Of a stretch of DNA of 64,000 nt, positions 26,963 to 35,236 are shown piece by piece. Under the pieces are notes generated by a model. It worked only from the letters and a program-made list of their open reading frames with translations, ran no database searches and was not told where the DNA came from. Within the stretch, counting starts at the first letter, position 1. Every line of letters begins with the position of its first letter. The DNA is from Tolypothrix campylonemoides VB511288. GTDB lineage: Bacteria; Cyanobacteriota; Cyanobacteriia; Cyanobacteriales; Nostocaceae. The position numbers and the translations under genes are program-made. The stretch spans positions 232,424 through 296,423 of the forward strand of contig JXCB02000039.1 of assembly GCA_000828075.3 (NCBI GenBank), read 5' to 3'.

Positions 26963-28204
26963 TCATTTGACTAATGATTCAATCATTGTTGCGCCATCGG
27001 CTTTAATCCAAGCAATTTGGGCAACATGGCGATCGCCTGCGTATTGGCGAATTTCATCCGCATCCCGTCCCCCCAAATCCATTTCCACTCGCACCAGATG
27101 AGTCGAGTCTCGGAGTTTTGTGGCATAAGCGAAGGCAGCGGCGTAGGCATCTGGCGTTTCTGGTACAATTAACCAATTGCTAGCTGGGGTAGTTTGTGGT
27201 AAGTGCCGACCAGACAAGAGAATTTGTTGTAAATCTTCCAAGAATAATGCAAAACCAATTCCTGGTATGTTTTCTCCTTTAGGATGATAAAGTCCGAGAA
27301 GCTGGTCATAGCGACCACCCCGCCCAACAACCCGCGCCTGTCCATCAGTATCACTGACTACCTCAAATACAATACCCGTGTAGTAATCAAAGGTTTGTAA
27401 TAAGCTAAGGTCGAGGATAATTTCTATGCCTCTTGATTGGTTTGGTGTTGTATTGACTACTGTATTTTTCAGTAACTCTACCAATGATTTGAGGTTATCT
27501 ACGACGGCTTGTAACGGCTGATCCAAACCCAGATTAGTAACTTTTTGCAACACATCATCTGGGTTTCCGCGTAAATCAAGCATGATTATGGCGCGTTCTC
27601 GTAGTTCATCGCTCAATGGTAGAGTATCTATAGTTACTCGATCCAGATGAGCGATCGCACTGCGGATTTTTCCTTGTAAATGAGTGGGAAAAGGTTTGAG
27701 GAGCGATCGCGTGATTTGAGCTTCACCTAAAATCAAACGCCACTGGCTCAAACCCAATGATTGCAAGCACTCTGCCACCAACAGCAGAATTTCTGCATCA
27801 GCTAAATTACCGCCACTGCCCAACAGCTCCACCCCAGCTTGATAAAATTCCTGCTGGCGGTTGTGTTTCAACTCGCTTGTGCGTTGGAAAACATTGGCAT
27901 TGTAATACAGCCGTTGTGGATAAGTCACACCTGCCATACGTGTGACAGCCGTGCGAGCGATCGACGCTGTCAGTTCTGGACGCAGCCCCAAATCTTCATC
28001 GTCAGCGTTTTGCAGTTGAATCACCGCCGAACGTTGAATTGCTCCTCCCGCCATCAGCGTATCCATACGCTCAAGCGTTGAGGTGATAATTCTGTGATAT
28101 CCCCAACGGTGAAACACCTGTTGTAGCCTGTCTTCGATCCAGTGTTTTTGAGCCACATCTAAGGGTAATAAATCCCTAGCTCCCACTGGTGATTGATACA
28201 CCAT
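26963..28204 (-). CDS. hisZ: ATP phosphoribosyltransferase regulatory subunit
   Basis: 413 residues, class II aaRS-like (HisRS paralog). Motifs are SPVGARDLLPLDVAQKHWIE, GYHRIITSTLERMD, DDEDLGLRPELTASIARTAV, FQRTSELKHNRQQEFYQAGV and the FDYYTGIVFE / GGRYDQLLGLY core. It lacks the tRNA-anticodon part of a real HisRS and activates the short HisG in histidine synthesis; hisG is not in the window. Its ATG overlaps the stop region of the upstream J-domain gene, so the two are one transcript. Confidence 0.94.
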   Translation of the reverse strand: MVYQSPVGARDLLPLDVAQKHWIEDRLQQVFHRWGYHRIITSTLERMDTLMAGGAIQRSAVIQLQNADDEDLGLRPELTASIARTAVTRMAGVTYPQRLYYNANVFQRTSELKHNRQQEFYQAGVELLGSGGNLADAEILLLVAECLQSLGLSQWRLILGEAQITRSLLKPFPTHLQGKIRSAIAHLDRVTIDTLPLSDELRERAIIMLDLRGNPDDVLQKVTNLGLDQPLQAVVDNLKSLVELLKNTVVNTTPNQSRGIEIILDLSLLQTFDYYTGIVFEVVSDTDGQARVVGRGGRYDQLLGLYHPKGENIPGIGFALFLEDLQQILLSGRHLPQTTPASNWLIVPETPDAYAAAFAYATKLRDSTHLVRVEMDLGGRDADEIRQYAGDRHVAQIAWIKADGATMIESLVK

Positions 28205-29139
28205 TATTTTTTCTTCCCACCAAACAAACCACCAAACAAACCGTCACCCCCAGTATTTTGCGATGCTGTATGCTTCGCACCACTAGGTTTATGCCCTGTT
28301 ATCTGTTCAACTCTGCGTTTCCCTTCCAATGCTACTTGGTTTTTAGGGTCTAATTGGAGGGCGCGGTCAAAGTGAACTTTTGCAGTTGTGGTTAAATTTT
28401 GCTTCAAATAGACCACCCCGATCAAGCTATGACAACGACTATTATTTGGCTCTAGCTTCAAGGCATCTTGTAATTCTACCCTAGCTTGTGTCAATTGATT
28501 TTTTGCCATCAGTTCTTGAGCGCGACGGATGTAATGAAGGACAACTGAGTCTTGTTGCTGTGTTGGTGGTGGTGGAACTATAGGAGTTTTATTGACGGCT
28601 GGCGCAGTGGTTGGAATTTGTGGTTGAGTGACTGGTGGTGACGCTGCTGCTACAGATAATTTGCCAGCACTGCGCATGACATATACCAAATTCAACTCGC
28701 TGACTTGGCTAATAGTCTGTTGTACTGTTTGTAATGAGTCATATTGAATTTCAGCGATTTTGGCGATCGTATTCTTATAGATATGCTCGAAATTGGGCGC
28801 GTTGACGAGCTGTTTCGCCGCATCGGTAGAAACTTCCACCGAAGCAGCTTCTTGAACTAAGCGCTTGCCCATTTGCGACAAAACTAAAATATATTCTGTT
28901 CTATTTTTCTCATGAGACAGAATCTTATATGCTGGATTCACTAGCTTAGATAACAATTCACCAGCCAATTGTTTCTCAGCATCGCTTGCAGCCTTACAGG
29001 TATCAGGATGCAGGCGGCGGGCGATGTTAAGATAGCGTTTGCGAATATCTTTAATATCCGCATCAACTGGGACACACAGAACCGCGTGATGATCTACAAA
29101 GTCATATTTAAACAATCCACGATTGAACTTGAAAGACAT
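28204..29139 (-). CDS. J-domain protein with C-terminal TPRs
   Basis: About 311 residues. The N-terminal J-domain (residues ~5-80) carries the diagnostic HPD in IARRLHPDTCK. A Pro-rich linker (VPPPPTQQQ) leads to two TPR units (AQELMAKNQLTQARVELQDA and IGVVYLKQNLTTTAKVHFDR), ending in a Gly/Lys tail. It likely recruits an Hsp70 to a TPR-bound client. ATG 29139 (MSFKFNRGLFKYDF) looks like the conserved start; an upstream ATG at 29157 adds 6 residues. Upstream partner of hisZ. Confidence 0.85.
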   Translation of the reverse strand: MSFKFNRGLFKYDFVDHHAVLCVPVDADIKDIRKRYLNIARRLHPDTCKAASDAEKQLAGELLSKLVNPAYKILSHEKNRTEYILVLSQMGKRLVQEAASVEVSTDAAKQLVNAPNFEHIYKNTIAKIAEIQYDSLQTVQQTISQVSELNLVYVMRSAGKLSVAAASPPVTQPQIPTTAPAVNKTPIVPPPPTQQQDSVVLHYIRRAQELMAKNQLTQARVELQDALKLEPNNSRCHSLIGVVYLKQNLTTTAKVHFDRALQLDPKNQVALEGKRRVEQITGHKPSGAKHTASQNTGGDGLFGGLFGGKKK

Positions 29140-29216
29140 ATAACGGTGTTGCACCACATCGCTTAAATTTCTCTAGTTTACTTTGCTTGTGAGAAATGGC
29201 TATAAATTTAACACCG

Positions 29217-30032
29217 TTAACGATTCCATGCAGACAGTGGTGGAACTTGTTTGAGTTCTTGACTGAGACTGTCGTGAATATAACCATTCGTGGCAAGAAT
29301 TCTCCCAGAGGCAATATCTAACGGACTGCCATCATATGCAGTGACCTTTCCCCCGGCTTCTCGTAATATAATCACACCAGCGGCAATATCCCAAGGAGCG
29401 ATACCTCTTTCCCAGTAGCCATCAAGACGCCCACAGGCGACATGAGCCAAATCTAGAGATGCAGAACCACTGCGCCGTACTCCTTGAGTCAGATGAGTCA
29501 GGTGACAAAATTCCGCATAGTTATTATCAGATGTTTCACGACGGTCATAAGCAAACCCCGTAACTAGAAGGCTTTTACCTAGTTCAGATGTGTCTGAAAC
29601 CTTTATAGGGCGGCGGTTGCGCGTAGCTCCTAAACCTTGTGCAGCACGAAATAGCTCATCGTGGAAAGGGTCATAAATGACACCGACTTGTGGGACACCC
29701 TGAATCAACAGCCCAATCGAGACAGCAAAAAACGGGTATTGGTGAGCGAAGTTAGTTGTCCCATCTAGGGGATCAATTGCCCAGAGGTATTCATTATCTT
29801 GATTTCCCAGTTTCCCTGATTCTTCAGCCAGGATAGAGTGGTCAGGAAAGTGACGACGCAAAACATCTAAAATCACGACTTCCGCAGCTTTATCAGCAGC
29901 CGTCACCAAATCACCGGGGCGTCCTTTTTCAACAGTTGCGTCTTCTACCTTACCTAAATAACCTTCCAACACCGCACCAGCAGCAAGGGCTGCTTCTGTA
30001 GCAATATCCAAAAAGATTTGCAGATTAGTCAT
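29217..30032 (-). CDS. Inositol monophosphatase family protein
   Basis: 271 residues. The metal-binding motifs are EESG (in DHSILAEESGK), WAIDPLDGTTNFAHQYP and APWDIAAGVIILREAGG. The family hydrolyses inositol-1-phosphate or related sugar phosphates with Mg2+. Other bacterial members act as SuhB-like or histidinol-phosphatase enzymes; the hisZ neighbour makes the latter worth considering. Complete and undamaged. Confidence 0.93.
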   Translation of the reverse strand: MTNLQIFLDIATEAALAAGAVLEGYLGKVEDATVEKGRPGDLVTAADKAAEVVILDVLRRHFPDHSILAEESGKLGNQDNEYLWAIDPLDGTTNFAHQYPFFAVSIGLLIQGVPQVGVIYDPFHDELFRAAQGLGATRNRRPIKVSDTSELGKSLLVTGFAYDRRETSDNNYAEFCHLTHLTQGVRRSGSASLDLAHVACGRLDGYWERGIAPWDIAAGVIILREAGGKVTAYDGSPLDIASGRILATNGYIHDSLSQELKQVPPLSAWNR

Positions 30033-30099
30033 CGCTAGTTAATAATTCGTAATATCAGCCTATTACGAATTACCAATTAAGGGTAGACGTAAGCTTACC

Positions 30100-30246
30100 C
30101 CTATCCGCCTTCGGCACCTTTCCCGTTATAAAGGCTACCGTGTACACACATCTGGTTCAAAACCTCACCCTCGCTTTTAGCTGCGCTAAAATCTTTCCCT
30201 CTCCTTGGTAAGGAGAGGGATGCCCGACAGGGCAGGGTGAGGTTCC
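30100..30246. repeat. Hairpin repeat upstream of the EACC1 remnant
   Basis: CCTCACCCTCGC (30163) and GCAGGGTGAGG (30232) are arms of an inverted repeat with CTCTCCTTGG/AAGGAGAG inside. It ends exactly where EACC1-like coding sequence begins, so it may have caused the loss of that gene's 5' half. Confidence 0.6.
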
Positions 30247-30438
30247 TTGTTTCTGAGCGATGCTCCAGCAGGGAGCCGCCCAAGGGACGAACGCCTAGGT
30301 AACAAAACTATTGAACTGGAAGCAGAGGCAAACGGCAAGAAAGTTAAGATAAAAGCTAGCAGTCCTCAAGAGTTAGAAGTAGCAGTCAAGGCAATACAGG
30401 AATTAGTAAAACCAGATGACAACTCAATCTCTATTTGA
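30247..30438 (+). pseudogene. EACC1 (effector-associated constant component) C-terminal half with 30-bp insert
   Basis: The frame gives FLSD, then ten foreign residues (APAGSRPRDE), then RLGNKTIELEAEANGKKVK, IKASSPQELEVAVKAIQELV. FLSD-RLGNK is the mid-domain segment of EACC1 proteins (compare FLSDRLANK at 38235). The N-terminal half is missing, and a 30-base insert (30262-30291) sits between GCGAT and CGC of a HIP1 site. No ATG is available; a TTG at 30247 would be the only start. It overlaps the TIR-GUN4 gene by 23 bases, the usual EACC1-effector arrangement. Confidence 0.7.
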
Positions 30439-31402
30439 TGTCTTCCTTTGCCACAATAGCGAAGATAAGGAAGCAGTCATAACAATTGCCGAGCAATTAA
30501 AGTATGAACATAAAATTGAACCGTGGTTGGATGAGTGGGAGCTACGACCTGGTTTTCCTTGGCAGCCGGAACTAGAAAAGCAGATTGCTCACATTAAATC
30601 AGCAGCAGTTTTTGTTGGTAAGAGTGGTATTGGTCCTTGGCAAAGTCGAGAAATATATGGCTTTTTGAGTGAATTTCAGGAACGACAGTGTCCTGTTATT
30701 CCTGTGCTGCTTCCTGATGCTCCACACAAGCCTCAACTTCCAATTTTCCTTAGAGGAATGACTTGGGTTGATTTTCGGCAACAGACGCGTGTTTATACTC
30801 CTCCAATGGATAAACTAGTCTGGGGCATTACTGGGGAAAAGAAGCGACAGCCAATTGTGGAGGTGATCCCACCACAAAGTAAAACTAAACACTCAAATCA
30901 AACAGATGATTCAGATGATGACCTCAGTTCAGAAAAAGGCGTAGACTACAGGAAACTGCGAGACTTGCTGGCAGCAGGAAAGTGGAAAGAAGCTGACTAT
31001 GAAACCTACCTAATGATGCTACAAGCTGTTGGGCGCAAGGAAAATGACTGGATTACAGAGGAAGAACTCTTAAACTTTCCCTGCACTGACCTCCGCACGA
31101 TTGACCAATTGTGGGTAAAATACAGCAATGGGCGCTTTGGCTTCAGCGTTCAAAAGAAAATTTACCTCGATGTCGGCGGCAAGCCGGACGGTAAATACTA
31201 CCAAGAAGCCTGGAAAAAATTTGGCGATCGCGTGGGATGGAGAGTGAAACAAAACTGGATCTCTTATGACGAAGTCAATTTTGATACAAGTGCCCTGGTG
31301 GGACACCTCCCGTCGTGGGTGGCGGGTCGTTGGGTTGGGGTTGTTGTGGTTGGGTTTGTGGGTTTTTTTCTCTTCTCTCGCATCGAGACTTGTAAACTCT
31401 AA
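30416..31402 (+). CDS. TIR-GUN4 fusion protein
   Basis: 328 residues. The TIR domain spans residues ~6-140: FDVFLCHNSEDKEAV, then WLDEWELRPG and a catalytic-type Glu (E79) in GPWQSREIYGF. An acidic linker (SDDDLSSEKG) leads to a GUN4 domain at ~176-300: DYRKLRDLLAAGKWKEADYE, WITEEELLNFPCTDLRTIDQ, VGWRVKQNWISYDEVNFD. A hydrophobic segment (VGVVVVGFVGFFLF) and ETCKL end the protein. TIR domains of this type commonly hydrolyse NAD+; GUN4 binds porphyrins in chlorophyll synthesis. A porphyrin-triggered NADase effector is inference. Confidence 0.9.
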   Translation: MTTQSLFDVFLCHNSEDKEAVITIAEQLKYEHKIEPWLDEWELRPGFPWQPELEKQIAHIKSAAVFVGKSGIGPWQSREIYGFLSEFQERQCPVIPVLLPDAPHKPQLPIFLRGMTWVDFRQQTRVYTPPMDKLVWGITGEKKRQPIVEVIPPQSKTKHSNQTDDSDDDLSSEKGVDYRKLRDLLAAGKWKEADYETYLMMLQAVGRKENDWITEEELLNFPCTDLRTIDQLWVKYSNGRFGFSVQKKIYLDVGGKPDGKYYQEAWKKFGDRVGWRVKQNWISYDEVNFDTSALVGHLPSWVAGRWVGVVVVGFVGFFLFSRIETCKL

Positions 31403-31461
31403 CATCTAAGCATTTCAGAATTTTGTAAATATTTATTACAGCTTGCTTTTCGACGGTAGAA

Positions 31462-32158
31462 TCAACATTTCAGGATTTCATTACCTGGCACCGAGGCGAA
31501 AAATCCATTTGCGCGGATAAATTTTTCTGCTACTTCATGCACCTCAGTACACTCGTGTACCTTCTGCTTATCCCAAGGTAAACTCATCTGCCCTGGCGAC
31601 TTTTTCTGATTGCCTTTATTCTTCATTGATGGTAAAAAGCGACTACCCCAATGGTTTCTTTTTTCTGGTTTTGGTTGGGGTCGATATTTTTTGCAAAATC
31701 CTCGATATTTAGCAGCGCATTCCTCCAAGTTTCTCCCCAATTGTAAAAATGCCGGATGCCACTGAGTGATACCATCATCACTCAAGCGGTCATGGATGCC
31801 ATAGTTGCTGAAATCGTAGAAAAAACCCTGCTGTATTCCAGCTGCTTTGGGATTAGCGTGGATGTAGCGCAAGGTATTCAACGCTCGCCGTTTATCTGTA
31901 TTGGCAAAACCCGTGCTGTGGTATCGCTTCTCCCAAAAGTGTCCTGTCCTGTTCAGCATTCGATTAAAGCACATGGCGGTATACCAGTTGAGCCAGTGCA
32001 TTATCTTAGGAAGTTCCTCCGGTTGCTTGGGTTCTAGCAGATAATGCACATGATTGCTCATAATGCACAGAGCATAAAGCTTAAACCCATATTTTTGCTG
32101 TGCTTTTTTGATAGCATATAGCAGCACTTCACGGCATTCCAACCGCGTTAGCTTCTTC
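31462..32158 (-). pseudogene. RAYT (REP-associated Y1 transposase) C-terminal part, split by IS
   Basis: In minus orientation the frame begins at the IS junction (KKLTRLECREVLLYAI) and covers the HUH motif MSNHVHYLLEP, the FWEKRYHSTGF region, RYIHANPKAAGI and the catalytic-Tyr helix region, to the end. The missing first ~26 residues are at 34208-34287, beyond the IS200/IS605 element. A TTG at 32142 could allow translation of an N-terminally shortened protein. Y1 RAYTs act on REP-type hairpins, which are abundant here. Confidence 0.88.
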
Positions 32159-32314
32159 GCCGTAAGCCCCGCGCTATAACGGTACTCCGTTTAGCGCCGG
32201 GATATAAGGCGGGGGGTGAGGAAGACATCCCCGACCTATGTTCATCACAGATGAAACGCGGAAGTGGGATGGCTGACAAATCCCCAATTATCGTGCTATC
32301 AAGAGCAATCAAAG

Positions 32315-32728
32315 TTAAGCGCCCGGTTTGTTTTGGGATTCGACATATTTTTTCAATGTTTCAACGGTTACACCACCACAAGAAGCAATAAAATATGACC
32401 CATTCCAAAGTACGTCTTTGTGGTAGAACCGATTAACTCTGTCAGGAAATTCTTTGCGTAGATAACGGCTGGTTACAGTCTTAAGATTGTTGATGAATTT
32501 GGGTAATTCAGTTTGAGGAGTGTAACGGAAAAGAAGATGTACGTGGTCTTCCTCTCCATTAAAATCAATCACCTGGCAATCCCACTTTGACAGCAATTCG
32601 TTTAATATTTCTTTCAATCTATCAATCATTTGACCTGTGAAAACAGGTTTTCTGTATTTTGTTGTCAACACTAAATGAGCTTTGAGGTCTGAAACTCCTC
32701 TAGCCCGAGATATAAAAGTGTCTGGCAT
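32315..32728 (-). CDS. tnpA: IS200/IS605 transposase TnpA (HUH, Y1)
   Basis: 137 residues, full length. The HUH motif is DHVHLLFRYTP and the catalytic Tyr lies in the C-terminal helix (VETLKKYVESQ). YRKPVFTGQMIDRLKEIL and DVLWNGSYFIASCGGV are typical. It cuts and rejoins single-stranded element ends at their hairpins. Start ATG 32728 is 71 bases from the tnpB start on the other strand. No damage seen, so the element may be active. Confidence 0.94.
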   Translation of the reverse strand: MPDTFISRARGVSDLKAHLVLTTKYRKPVFTGQMIDRLKEILNELLSKWDCQVIDFNGEEDHVHLLFRYTPQTELPKFINNLKTVTSRYLRKEFPDRVNRFYHKDVLWNGSYFIASCGGVTVETLKKYVESQNKPGA

Positions 32729-32782
32729 TCTTGACGCTAAGTATTTTTGTCGTTAAAATAGATGATAACACTAAAACATATC

Positions 32783-32790
32783 AAGGAGGT
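32783..32790 (+). promoter_or_regulatory. Strong ribosome-binding site for tnpB
   Basis: AAGGAGGT, nine bases before GTG 32800. It decides that start against the longer frame opening at 32731. Confidence 0.8.
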
Positions 32791-32799
32791 GAATTCCAA

Positions 32800-34200
32800 G
32801 TGCTGCTTAACTATCAATATCGCGCTTCCCCCGACACTAATCAAAAAAAACAACTAAATATCTGGTTGCGCACATCACAATATTGGTATAACAAGCAGCT
32901 TGGGGAGAGATTTGATTGGTGGGAAAAGAATCGTTGCAATATTGACTCATGTCCATTAATTTGCTCGTTACCAGAGTTACGAAATAATCCAGATTTTTAC
33001 TCTCAGAAGAAACAGCTACCTGTTTTAAAAGAAGACTTGGTTCTTGTTCAACACTCTGGCGAATTATTGGATTTCACGTCTGTACCGTCTCAAACGCTAC
33101 AAGATGTATCAAAGCGTGCAGACCTGGCGTTTAAGCGTTTTCTTGCTGGCGATAGTAATGGGAAACGTAGTGGACGTCCACGGTTCAAGAATTCTGCACG
33201 TTATAGAACTTTGAAAATCGAAGGACAGGCTATAACCGTTCAAAGAACACAAAAAGATTGGTTATTCTTGTCAATTTCAAAGCTGAAAGGTTGGTTGAAG
33301 GTACGTTTACATCGTCGATTACCAGATGGGTTTGTTCTCAAAAACATTCTGTTGACCAAAAAGTCTGATGGTTGGTATGCAACTATTTGCTTGGAAGACC
33401 CAACTGTTCCAGTCTTTAAACCGGATGAAGTCATTCCCACTTGGGACAATACTTTGGGCATGGATGCGGTATTGCATGAGCAAGATTACTTGGCAACTTC
33501 ACAAGGGACTAAGTTACCTGCTCTAAAATCTTTCAGGAAGTCTGAGAAGCGACTGAAGAAAGTATCGCGTCGTAAGGAAAACAAGCGCAAAGGTAGTAAA
33601 GCGCGTCGTAAACTTGCCAAACGCCAAGGACGAGAACATCAACGTATTGCTAGGGCTAGGATTGACCACGCGTTCAAGACTGCTCACGCGTTGGTACGGA
33701 CTCTTAAGAAGGTTTTTGTTCACGAGGACTTAAACCTAAAAGCGTTATCAAAGCGCAATAAAGCTAAACTTGATGAGGACGGTAAATTTTTACCAAACGG
33801 GCAGTCCGCTAAATCGGGTTTAAACAAATCTTGGAACGATGCTGCTTTTGGGCAGTTTTTCACAACTCTAGAATACATAGCTGGAAAAGCTGGGGCTAGG
33901 GTCATGGCAGTTAACCCTGCATACACATCTCAATTACTGGCGTATCGTGACGAGATTGTCTTCACTGACTGCAATATACGCTCTTATTGGGATACTGAAC
34001 TCTCGCTTAACGTTGACCGCGATATTAACGCCGCAATCAACATTAAGCGCGTTGGGCTGGGACTTTTCCCAACGTTAAAACGCCGTAAGGGGAATCTAAT
34101 AGTGGGTGACTCTACTACCAATAGTACCCTGAAGGAAGTTCTGGCAGTGTTGAAAAACGCGCCGGAAGCCTACACCTTGTCTGTACTCAGACAGGTGTAG
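32800..34200 (+). CDS. tnpB: TnpB-family RNA-guided nuclease, zinc-finger-degenerate
   Basis: 466 residues from GTG 32800. The split RuvC acidic residues are in NTLGMDAVLHEQ (Asp), VHEDLNLKALS (Glu) and LNVDRDINAAINIKRV (Asp). The Lys/Arg-rich helix KKVSRRKENKRKGSKARRK is present. Where TnpB normally has two CxxC pairs after YTSQ, this protein reads LLAYRDEIVFTDCNIRSYWD, with one Cys. This variant is common among cyanobacterial IS1341-type TnpBs as far as I know. In the family the guide RNA runs from the 3' end of tnpB through the right end. Confidence 0.9.
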   Translation: MLLNYQYRASPDTNQKKQLNIWLRTSQYWYNKQLGERFDWWEKNRCNIDSCPLICSLPELRNNPDFYSQKKQLPVLKEDLVLVQHSGELLDFTSVPSQTLQDVSKRADLAFKRFLAGDSNGKRSGRPRFKNSARYRTLKIEGQAITVQRTQKDWLFLSISKLKGWLKVRLHRRLPDGFVLKNILLTKKSDGWYATICLEDPTVPVFKPDEVIPTWDNTLGMDAVLHEQDYLATSQGTKLPALKSFRKSEKRLKKVSRRKENKRKGSKARRKLAKRQGREHQRIARARIDHAFKTAHALVRTLKKVFVHEDLNLKALSKRNKAKLDEDGKFLPNGQSAKSGLNKSWNDAAFGQFFTTLEYIAGKAGARVMAVNPAYTSQLLAYRDEIVFTDCNIRSYWDTELSLNVDRDINAAINIKRVGLGLFPTLKRRKGNLIVGDSTTNSTLKEVLAVLKNAPEAYTLSVLRQV

Positions 34201-34207
34201 GTAGTTC

Positions 34208-34287
34208 ACGCGAAACTCCCGGTTGTTGCAACGAGTGGTAATGTGATAGCAAAAGCCTGGTTGTAAGTTACGTTTAAGGCGCGGCAT
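34208..34287 (-). pseudogene. RAYT N-terminal fragment, beyond the IS
   Basis: ATG 34287 opens MPRLKRNLQPGFCYHITTRC, NNREFRV, the standard RAYT N-terminus, and ends at the IS right boundary. Joined to 32158 downward it gives an uninterrupted NNREFRV-KKLTRLECREV. Confidence 0.88.
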
Positions 34288-34372
34288 TGAGAGATTATAG
34301 GGCGATGGATACACTGACTTTACCAGTAAGGTATTGGCAGGGCGATGCTATGATTTCTTTTTTGTGGCTAAC

Positions 34373-34562
34373 GAGGTTCTGATACTCGTCAACGAGGTTC
34401 TGATACTCGCGCTTGAGTGTTTGATACTCGTGGGTGAGTGTTTGATACTCGCGCTTGAGTGTTTGATACTTGCGGACGAGTGTTTGATACTCGCGGATGA
34501 GTGTTTGATACTCCCGCTTGAGTGTTTGATACTTGCGGACGAGTGTTTGATACTCGCGCTTA
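34373..34562. repeat. 21-bp tandem array, copy 1
   Basis: Nine units of GAGTGTTTGATACTCGCGCT with variants (CGTGGG, TGCGGAC, CCCGCT). On the minus strand the array reads as perfect heptads EYQTLKR/EYQTLIR/KYQTLVR without stops, but no start codon precedes it. A degenerate copy lies at 39470-39602. The rest of the 559-bp gap (34563-34846) holds nothing recognisable. Confidence 0.85.
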
Positions 34563-34846
34563 TATGAGATCCGTTTGTTTAGTTATCAATATCCCTATTG
34601 CCTACTCCCTACCCCTCTCCAATGCATCCCAGAGGGGTGGCGCAGCCTCTTTTCGGTATCGATTAGTAACTAATTAACCGTGGACTACAGTTGAGTATAT
34701 TTTGAATCTTCTTGCACATGGTGCAATAATCACAGAAATTCTTGAAGAGTATGAAGGCTTAGTCGAAACAGACATCCTTTGCCTGTCTTTTATTTGCCAA
34801 GCGATCGCCCTAAAGTACTAGCTTCATCCAACTTCCTACAAAGTAA

Positions 34847-35236
34847 CTATTGTGTCATCAAGCGCTGAAGTTTGGTTTCATCAAATGCAATACCCCGACG
34901 CGCAAAATATTTGTGAATGTTGATTTGAACAAATAAATCTTTAAGTTCTTCAGCAATTTCTTGGGGTGGGTTTCCTGATAAAGCAATTGCTATCAAACGT
35001 TCTGCTGTGTGAATTTTTCCACAGTCAATTGCAAGAGTTGCTGCGCTACGATGCAACACTGAACGAGTTGGTTCTGCCTCAACATCACTCGCTATCAATT
35101 GCGCTGCTTGCAGTTCTTTTTCAAACGCTTGCCTAGATAATTGTTCAGCCTGAGTTAAGTTGCCCCTTAGTTTAGCAACTTCTGCCATTTGCGCCAAATC
35201 CATTGCCTGTTGATGTAACTCTCGAATCTGACTCAT
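34847..35236 (-). CDS. Hypothetical helical protein, partner of 35233-35775
   Basis: 129 residues, all-helical in appearance. Residues 1-90 look like a TPR-type alpha-hairpin pair (AMDLAQMAEVAKLRGNLTQA, EQLSRQAFEKELQAA, then SAATLAIDCGKIHTAERLIA). The stop of the upstream gene overlaps its ATG by 4 bases. Unknown function; likely forms a complex with the upstream product. Confidence 0.7.
   Translation of the reverse strand: MSQIRELHQQAMDLAQMAEVAKLRGNLTQAEQLSRQAFEKELQAAQLIASDVEAEPTRSVLHRSAATLAIDCGKIHTAERLIAIALSGNPPQEIAEELKDLFVQINIHKYFARRGIAFDETKLQRLMTQ

Larger units (their letters stand above)
32159..34207. mobile_element. IS200/IS605-family element (tnpA + tnpB)
   Basis: About 2.05 kb, with divergent tnpA (minus) and tnpB (plus). 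The left end has an imperfect hairpin (CCCCGCGCTATAACGG, TACT loop, CCGTTTAGCGCCGGG) near 32168-32201. The right end has CCTACACCTTGTCTG, TACT loop, CAGACAGGTGTAGG near 34169-34202. Removing 32159-34207 rejoins the RAYT frame; the trinucleotide TTC at both junctions leaves the exact edge ambiguous by 3 bases. Subterminal hairpins without inverted ends or target duplication are typical of the family. Confidence 0.9.

Noticed and set aside
34334-34567. Plus-strand frame with ECLIL heptads
   Set aside because: A product of the 21-bp repeat. The minus-strand EYQTL heptads look more protein-like but have no start codon.
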